From Acidobacteriaceae bacterium (GTDB taxonomy: Bacteria; Acidobacteriota; Terriglobia; Terriglobales; Acidobacteriaceae), in the NCBI GenBank assembly GCA_025355505.1, contig JANXZM010000060.1:1-40037 (forward strand): a stretch of DNA of 40,037 nt. The letters are read 5' to 3'. A program made the position numbers and the translations under genes. Under the pieces are notes generated by a model. It was given only the letters and a program-made list of their open reading frames with translations, did not search any database and was not told where the DNA came from. This document shows, in pieces, positions 35,486 to 40,037 of the stretch; positions within the stretch are counted from its first letter, which is position 1, and each line of letters starts with the position of its first letter.

Positions 35486-36373
35486 GTGAAGAAGTTTGAA
35501 AACAAAACCTTGAATAAGATCGCCACAACTGCGGGGCCCGAAAAAGAACGGGCCGAGTTGCGCTCGGCTGGACAGCCGGGGGCGGCTGTGCCTGCGTGGC
35601 CCGGGAAGCGCCCCGCAGCTCGCCCCAAAACCCGCCATGGCTGGCCGAGCCGCCTGCGCTCGTACTATATTCTTGATCCGCTGATCTGGGCTTACACGCT
35701 GATTCTGGGCACGCTTTCTCTGATCTGTTCGCTCTTCGACCGCAACGGGCTCATCCAGCACAATTTTGCGCGCCTCTGGTCGTGGCTCGTCATGAAGACG
35801 ATCCTCTCGCCGGTAAGAGTCACGGGCTTGGATAACAGTAACTTCGACAACTCCAAACCTCGCGTCTATGCGGTAACGCACGCGTCGGCGCTCGACATCC
35901 CGATCCTCTACGTCAATTTGCCGTTTCAATTTCGCATCATTTTTAAGAGTGAATTGCTCGCGTATCCATTCGTGGGCTGGCATTTGAAGCGCTCGGGGCA
36001 AGTCTGCATCAACCAGCAGAATCCGGCGGCTTCGATCGGCGCCATCAAGTCCGCTCTGCGGAACTTGCGCAGCGCCATGCCACTGGTCATCTTTCCCGAG
36101 GGCGGCCGTACGCGAGATGGCCAGATTCAACCTTTTCTGCCAGGCGCATTTTTTCTGGCAATCAAGGCGCAGGCCGATATCATTCCGATTGCGCTTGTGG
36201 ACACTTTCGACCTGCTGCCGATGAACACCTACCACATCAAGTGCCAGGCGCTGGAGATGCGAGTTGGTGAACCAATCTCCACCGCCGGGTTGACCGTGCA
36301 AGATACGGACGATGTGTCAGCCAAAGTAAAATCCGCGATCGAAGCTCTGCACTCCGCGCCCAGAACTGCGTAG
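35486..36373 (+). CDS. plsC: 1-acyl-sn-glycerol-3-phosphate acyltransferase
   Basis: PlsC acylates lysophosphatidic acid to phosphatidic acid in membrane-lipid synthesis. The frame gives 295 residues. After a hydrophobic anchor (LIWAYTLILGTLSLICSLF) come motif I HASALDIP (H-x4-D), motif II around FKSELLAYPFVGWHLKRSGQVCINQ, motif III FPEGGRTRDG and motif IV IPIALVDT. The first 50 or so residues are basic and low complexity and include a piece encoded by an inverted-repeat element (35568-35589). Conserved sequence begins near LRSYYILDP. The true start may therefore be later, for example GTG 35588, instead of GTG 35486. Confidence 0.88.
   Translation: MKKFENKTLNKIATTAGPEKERAELRSAGQPGAAVPAWPGKRPAARPKTRHGWPSRLRSYYILDPLIWAYTLILGTLSLICSLFDRNGLIQHNFARLWSWLVMKTILSPVRVTGLDNSNFDNSKPRVYAVTHASALDIPILYVNLPFQFRIIFKSELLAYPFVGWHLKRSGQVCINQQNPAASIGAIKSALRNLRSAMPLVIFPEGGRTRDGQIQPFLPGAFFLAIKAQADIIPIALVDTFDLLPMNTYHIKCQALEMRVGEPISTAGLTVQDTDDVSAKVKSAIEALHSAPRTA
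35568..35589 (+). repeat. Left inverted repeat, inside the plsC frame
   Basis: Twenty-two bases that reappear as an exact reverse complement at 36376-36397. The unit itself is partly palindromic (GACAGCC, GGGGGC, GGCTGT). Confidence 0.75.
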
Positions 36374-36375
36374 CG

Positions 36376-36397
36376 ACAGCCGCCCCCGGCTGTCCAG
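36376..36397 (-). repeat. Right inverted repeat, just after plsC
   Basis: Exact reverse complement of 35568-35589, beginning two bases after the plsC stop codon (36371-36373). A related piece lies at about 5896-5927. It could form a hairpin serving as a plsC terminator-like element, though no T-run follows. Confidence 0.75.
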
Positions 36398-36553
36398 GCG
36401 AACTCAGCTCGTCAGCGCCGCTGACAATTTCCTCCATCATCCGTCATAATCTTCTGTTCGTCTTGATTCTGGAGGTGTCATGAAGTCCCTAGGTGCGCAA
36501 AACGCGTCCGGGTTTTCGTCTCCGCTTTAGCTGCGCAGTTCCGCCCCGCCGGG

Positions 36554-36579
36554 CGGACGAGGGCGTCCGCCCCTACGCG
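36554..36579 (+). repeat. Dispersed palindromic repeat, copy 3
   Basis: Differs from the copies at 4342-4367 and 27987-28012 at two positions. It lies in the 252-base plsC-thrS gap, about 50 bases before the thrS start. No T-box leader is evident in this gap. Confidence 0.7.
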
Positions 36580-36625
36580 ACCTGATGATAAACTTAGACG
36601 ATTCAGCAGAATACAAGGCCTATCC

Positions 36626-38572
36626 ATGTCCGACAGCATTCATCTCAAGCTCCCCGACGGCAGCACCAAAGAAGTCGCGAAGGGCACCACTGCGCTCGAC
36701 GTTGCCAAGTCCATCAGCCCGCGTCTCGCCGACGCCGCTCTTGCCGCCAGGACAAATGGCGGCCTGATCGACCTAACCCGGCCGCTCGACCAAGACACTG
36801 ACCTGCGCATCCTCACCGACCGCGACCCCGAGGCGCTCGAAGTCTATCGGCATTCCTCAGCACACCTCCTCGCCGCCGCTGTGCTCGAACTTTTCCCCGA
36901 GACCAAGCTCGGCCACGGTCCCGCAACTGAGAACGGATTTTTCTACGATTTCTATCGCCCCACTGCATTCACGCCCGAAGATCTTGTGCAGATCGAAAAG
37001 AAGATGCAGGAGCTGGTCCAGCAGAACCTCCCCTACGCCCGCGAATTTCTGCCGCGCAAAGAAGGTCTCGAGAAGTTCAAGGGTGAAGGCGACTTCATGA
37101 AGTGCCATTTCATCGAGCAGTTCACCAAGCCCGATGAGACAATTTCGATCTACCAGACCGGCAAGTTCCAGGATTTCTGCCGCGGTCCCCACCTGCCTTC
37201 GACCGGGAAAATCAAAGCCTTCAAGCTGCTCAACATCGCCGGCGCCTACTGGCTGGGCGACGAAAAAAATCAGCAACTGCAACGCATCTACGGCACAGCG
37301 TTTTTTTCCAGGAAGGATCTCGATGCCTACCTGACCGGCATCGAAGAAGCGAAGAAGCGCGACCATCGCGTGCTGGGCAAACAACTCGACCTGTTTTCCA
37401 TTCAGGAACTCGCCGGACCGGGCCTGATCTTCTGGCATCCCAAGGGCGGCATCATCCGCAAAGAGATGGAAGACTGGATGCGCGAAGAGTACCTGCGCCG
37501 CGGCTACTCGCTCGTCTATACGCCGCACGTGGCGCGCCGCAATTTGTTTCATACCTCGGGCCACGAGGGCTACTACTCCCAGAATATGTTCGACGCCATG
37601 GAGCTCGACGACGCCGAATATCGCCTCAAGCCCATGAACTGCCCGGGCCACATCCTGATCTACAAAGATTCGCTGAAGTCCTATCGCGATCTGCCCGTGC
37701 GGTTGGGCGAACTCGGCACCGTCTATCGCTACGAGCGTTCGGGCGTGATGCACGGCCTGCTGCGCGTCCGCGGCTTTACTCAGGACGACGCTCACATCTT
37801 CTGCACTCCGGACCAGATTGAAAACGAAATCGTCGGCTGCCTGGAGTTCGCGCTCGCCGTGCTGAAGGCCTTCGGCTTCGACCGGTTCCAGACCGAGCTT
37901 TCCACCTGGGATCCGAATGACAAGAAAAGCTTCCTCGGCACTGAAGAGCAGTGGAACCTGGCCAACCACTCGCTGGAAAACGCGCTGAAAAAACTGAACA
38001 TCGAATACAAGACCATCCCGGGCGAAGCGGCGTTTTACGGACCGAAAATTGACGTGAAACTAGTGGACGCCATCGGACGCCTGTGGCAGCTCTCAACCGT
38101 GCAGTTCGATTTCAATCTGCCGCAGCGCTTTCAGCTCGAATACGTAGCCGAAGACGGCACCCGCAAGCAGCCGCTGATGGTCCACCGCGCGCTCTACGGG
38201 TCGGTCGAACGCTTCTTCGGCGTGCTGATCGAGCACTACGCCGGAGCGTTCCCGGTATGGCTCTCGCCGGTGCAGGTGGCGATGATCCCAATCGCCGAGC
38301 GGCATTCGGAGTATGCGGAAAAAGTCGCGTTGCAACTGCGGGCGGCGGGAGTGCGCGTGGAAGTCGATTCGCGCAACGAAAAGATGAACGCAAAAATCCG
38401 CGAACACGCGATGCAGAAAGTGCCGTTCCTGCTGGTGGTCGGCGACAAAGAATCGGAAGCCGGCAAAGTTAACGTACGCAGCCGTGGAAAAGAAAAGACG
38501 GAAGACGTGGGTACCGGGGAATTCGTGGAAAAAATCAAGAAGCTGATCTTGGAGAAGAGCCCCTCTTTGTAA
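36626..38572 (+). CDS. thrS: Threonyl-tRNA synthetase
   Basis: ThrRS charges tRNA-Thr with threonine and removes mischarged serine. The protein has 648 residues. Domains in order: TGS (residues 1-62), editing/SAD domain with HSSAHLLAAAV and CRGPHLPSTG, class II catalytic core with motif 1 around GGIIRKEMEDWMREEYLRRGYS, MNCPGHILIYK, motif 2 RLGELGTVYRYERSGVMHGLLRVRGFTQDDAHIF, motif 3 MVHRALYGSVERFFGVLIEHY, and the anticodon-binding domain from WLSPVQVAMIPI to the end. All zinc and catalytic regions look intact. ATG 36626 is the natural start. Confidence 0.97.
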   Translation: MSDSIHLKLPDGSTKEVAKGTTALDVAKSISPRLADAALAARTNGGLIDLTRPLDQDTDLRILTDRDPEALEVYRHSSAHLLAAAVLELFPETKLGHGPATENGFFYDFYRPTAFTPEDLVQIEKKMQELVQQNLPYAREFLPRKEGLEKFKGEGDFMKCHFIEQFTKPDETISIYQTGKFQDFCRGPHLPSTGKIKAFKLLNIAGAYWLGDEKNQQLQRIYGTAFFSRKDLDAYLTGIEEAKKRDHRVLGKQLDLFSIQELAGPGLIFWHPKGGIIRKEMEDWMREEYLRRGYSLVYTPHVARRNLFHTSGHEGYYSQNMFDAMELDDAEYRLKPMNCPGHILIYKDSLKSYRDLPVRLGELGTVYRYERSGVMHGLLRVRGFTQDDAHIFCTPDQIENEIVGCLEFALAVLKAFGFDRFQTELSTWDPNDKKSFLGTEEQWNLANHSLENALKKLNIEYKTIPGEAAFYGPKIDVKLVDAIGRLWQLSTVQFDFNLPQRFQLEYVAEDGTRKQPLMVHRALYGSVERFFGVLIEHYAGAFPVWLSPVQVAMIPIAERHSEYAEKVALQLRAAGVRVEVDSRNEKMNAKIREHAMQKVPFLLVVGDKESEAGKVNVRSRGKEKTEDVGTGEFVEKIKKLILEKSPSL

Positions 38573-38640
38573 CAAGCAGCGCTCGGCGATAACCAATCCG
38601 TTGAGGCCAACCCGCATCCATCTTATTAGTAACAAATATG

Positions 38641-38687
38641 TACCATGAAAATCCTCCACTTACTGAAGGATTTTCATGGTATACAAT
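38641..38687 (+). promoter_or_regulatory. Long palindrome and -10 box before the DUF4143 gene
   Basis: Fifteen bases at 38641-38655 (TACCATGAAAATCCT) are the exact reverse complement of 38667-38681, with an 11-base centre. TACAAT follows directly at 38682-38687 and ends 7 bases before ATG 38695. The palindrome covers the place of a -35 box, so it is either an operator or, in RNA, a strong hairpin. Confidence 0.75.
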
Positions 38688-38694
38688 GCTCACT

Positions 38695-39831
38695 ATGATT
38701 GTTCGCATGGCCGACATTGTGCTGGTTCGCGCCGCCTTGAGGCGCAGTCGCGTGGTTGCCCTTCTGGGGCCGCGGCAGTGCGGCAAGACCACGCTTGCTC
38801 GGGAGTTTGTCGCGCCCGATTCGCTGAACTACTTCGACCTGGAGGATCCTCAGAGCCTTGCCCGGCTGACCGAGCCCGACACAGCTCTGCGTCCACTCAA
38901 GAAGTGGGTGGTGATTGACGAGATCCAGCGCCGTCCCGATCTGTTTCCCCTGCTGCGCGTCCTAGCGGACCGGAGACCGCTCCCCGCACGCTTTCTCATC
39001 CTGGGCAGCGCCTCGCCAGATCTGCTCCGCCAATCTTCGGAGTCGCTCGCCGGCCGTATCGAGACTGTTCCGCTGGAGGGTTTCCGGCTTTCCGACCTGG
39101 GTGCCGCTGCCCAAGGCCGCCACTGGCTGCGCGGCGGGTTCCCGCTCGCCTACACGTCGCGAACCGAGGCAGACTCGCTGTCATGGCGGCGTCAATTTCT
39201 TCAGACTTTTCTTGAGCGCGACCTGCCCCAACTGGGCATCACGATTCCGGCATTAGCCTTGCGGCGTTTCTGGAACATGGTCGCCCACTACCACGGCCAG
39301 GTCTGGAACGCGGCCGAGTTGGCTCGCGGGTTGAGCGTGAGCGAGGCCACCGTGCGCCGCTATCTCGACTTGATGGCCGATGTCTTCATGCTTCGGCAGT
39401 TGCCGCCATGGTTTGAGAATCTTGGCAAACGGCAGGTTAAGGCGCCTAAAGTGTATGTACGCGACACTGGCCTTCTGCACGCGCTGCTCGGAATCGCCAA
39501 TCAGCGCGACCTTGAGTTTCATCCCAAGGTGGGCGCTTCGTGGGAGGGTTATGCCGTCGAGGAGGTGCTCAAGTCTTTCCGGCCCGACGAAGCTTACTAC
39601 TGGGCCACGCACAATGGAGCGGAGCTCGATCTACTTTTATTCAAGGACGGCCGCCGCATTGGCATCGAGTGCAAGCGCACCGACGCGCCGGTGCTCACTG
39701 CTTCCATGCGGATCGCGCTCACCGACCTCAAGCTCGACCGGCTGTGCGTTTTATATCCGGGCGATAAGACATATTCGCTGGCAAAGAAAGTGGAGGTTAT
39801 CCCGCTGGCGAAATTCGTGAATGCAAAGTAG
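38695..39831 (+). CDS. AAA ATPase with DUF4143 domain
   Basis: A 378-residue protein of the AAA_14/DUF4143 family, widespread and of unknown function, often placed in mobile or defence contexts. The P-loop is LLGPRQCGKTTLAREF (residues about 20-35); Walker B is KWVVIDEIQRRPDL; the arginine-sensor region is FLILGSASPDLL. A winged-helix part follows (WNAAELARGLSVSEATVRRYLDLM). The C-terminal DUF4143 has GAELDLLLFKDGRRIGIECKR, which reads like a PD-(D/E)XK core (E-L-D...ECK). ATG 38695 is chosen because the longer frame from 38638 runs through the palindrome and -10 box. Confidence 0.88.
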   Translation: MIVRMADIVLVRAALRRSRVVALLGPRQCGKTTLAREFVAPDSLNYFDLEDPQSLARLTEPDTALRPLKKWVVIDEIQRRPDLFPLLRVLADRRPLPARFLILGSASPDLLRQSSESLAGRIETVPLEGFRLSDLGAAAQGRHWLRGGFPLAYTSRTEADSLSWRRQFLQTFLERDLPQLGITIPALALRRFWNMVAHYHGQVWNAAELARGLSVSEATVRRYLDLMADVFMLRQLPPWFENLGKRQVKAPKVYVRDTGLLHALLGIANQRDLEFHPKVGASWEGYAVEEVLKSFRPDEAYYWATHNGAELDLLLFKDGRRIGIECKRTDAPVLTASMRIALTDLKLDRLCVLYPGDKTYSLAKKVEVIPLAKFVNAK

Positions 39832-39915
39832 GCGGCAAGGGAGGGCCTGAGGAAACTCTGATCAAGTTGGCTCCCGGCCAGCTTTGAAGGGGCATGCCTT
39901 CAGGTGTTCAGTCTC

Positions 39916-40037
39916 ATGACATCCTTTACACAACGTTATCAGGACATGCTTTACACTCGGCCCGAGCGAAGCAAGGGCAAGAAGGTAAAGGCAGCCCCAG
40001 CTTGGCAGAGGGCAAATGCCGTGGATCACGATGGATG
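39916..40037 (+). CDS. Partial gene cut by the window end
   Basis: ATG 39916 opens 40 codons without a stop up to the window edge (MTSFTQRYQDMLYTRPERSK...). The composition is basic and protein-like, and CAGGTG lies about 9 bases upstream. Two near-copies of GACATNCTTTACAC occur at its beginning (39918 and 39943). I cannot name it; the first residues of a transposase or DNA-binding protein are possible. Confidence 0.35.
   Translation, partial: MTSFTQRYQDMLYTRPERSKGKKVKAAPAWQRANAVDHDG

Noticed and set aside
1-40037. tRNA, rRNA, CRISPR array or complete insertion sequence
   Set aside because: No cloverleaf, no rRNA-like conserved sequence, no regularly spaced 25-40-base repeats and no intact transposase gene were seen by eye.

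Overview
The window looks like a piece of a soil-type Acidobacteriota chromosome (class Terriglobia, Koribacter-like). This is an inference from its protein families: a PknB-type kinase with a TolB-like propeller, a small basic/acidic leucine-rich protein of a type I associate with this phylum, and many short GC-rich palindromic repeats. Base composition is GC-rich in the core genes and visibly lower in the restriction-modification genes. No rRNA, tRNA or CRISPR array was seen.

Layout. 1-2.8 kb: mutS2. 2.9-4.2 kb: an orphan beta-class DNA methyltransferase with a likely frameshift, then a broken small gene. 4.5-9.0 kb: dnaB and a membrane Ser/Thr kinase. 9.1-17.0 kb: lepA, a membrane GGDEF protein, rpoD and dnaG (the last two form the macromolecular-synthesis pair). 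17.2-20.1 kb: a restriction island in which a BsuBI/PstI-type endonuclease and the front part of its methyltransferase lie on the minus strand, separated by a plus-strand cassette (XRE regulator, PD-(D/E)XK-like protein, unknown protein). 20.1-21.05 kb: repeat- and hairpin-rich DNA without a convincing gene. 21.06-22.9 kb: ruvA and an M19 dipeptidase. 23.0-24.5 kb: accessory genes (GIY-YIG protein, VapBC-type toxin-antitoxin pair, unknown protein). 24.7-26.9 kb: hybrid histidine kinase ending in a PilZ domain. 27.25-29.85 kb: nadD, rsfS, a SAM methyltransferase and rlmH, a familiar NAD/ribosome-assembly cluster. 30.0-32.25 kb: a 55-residue protein, a secreted SBP56-like propeller protein bracketed by two near-identical terminators, and an XRE regulator with a decayed membrane partner. 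32.4-38.6 kb: cobO, accD, folC, plsC and thrS. 38.6-40.0 kb: a DUF4143 ATPase under a long palindrome, and the start of a cut-off gene.

How the parts fit. Most of the window is core replication, transcription, translation and lipid/cofactor metabolism. Between these sit small defence or selfish cassettes, several visibly damaged: a frameshifted methyltransferase, a truncated methyltransferase, and a frameshifted membrane protein. The most striking points are the restriction operon replaced in its middle by an opposite-strand cassette, and dispersed palindromic repeats found inside the reading frames of dnaG, mutS2 and probably plsC. Several genes also have a TATAAT/TACAAT hexamer ending only 7-15 bases before the start codon, suggesting leaderless or very short-leader mRNAs.
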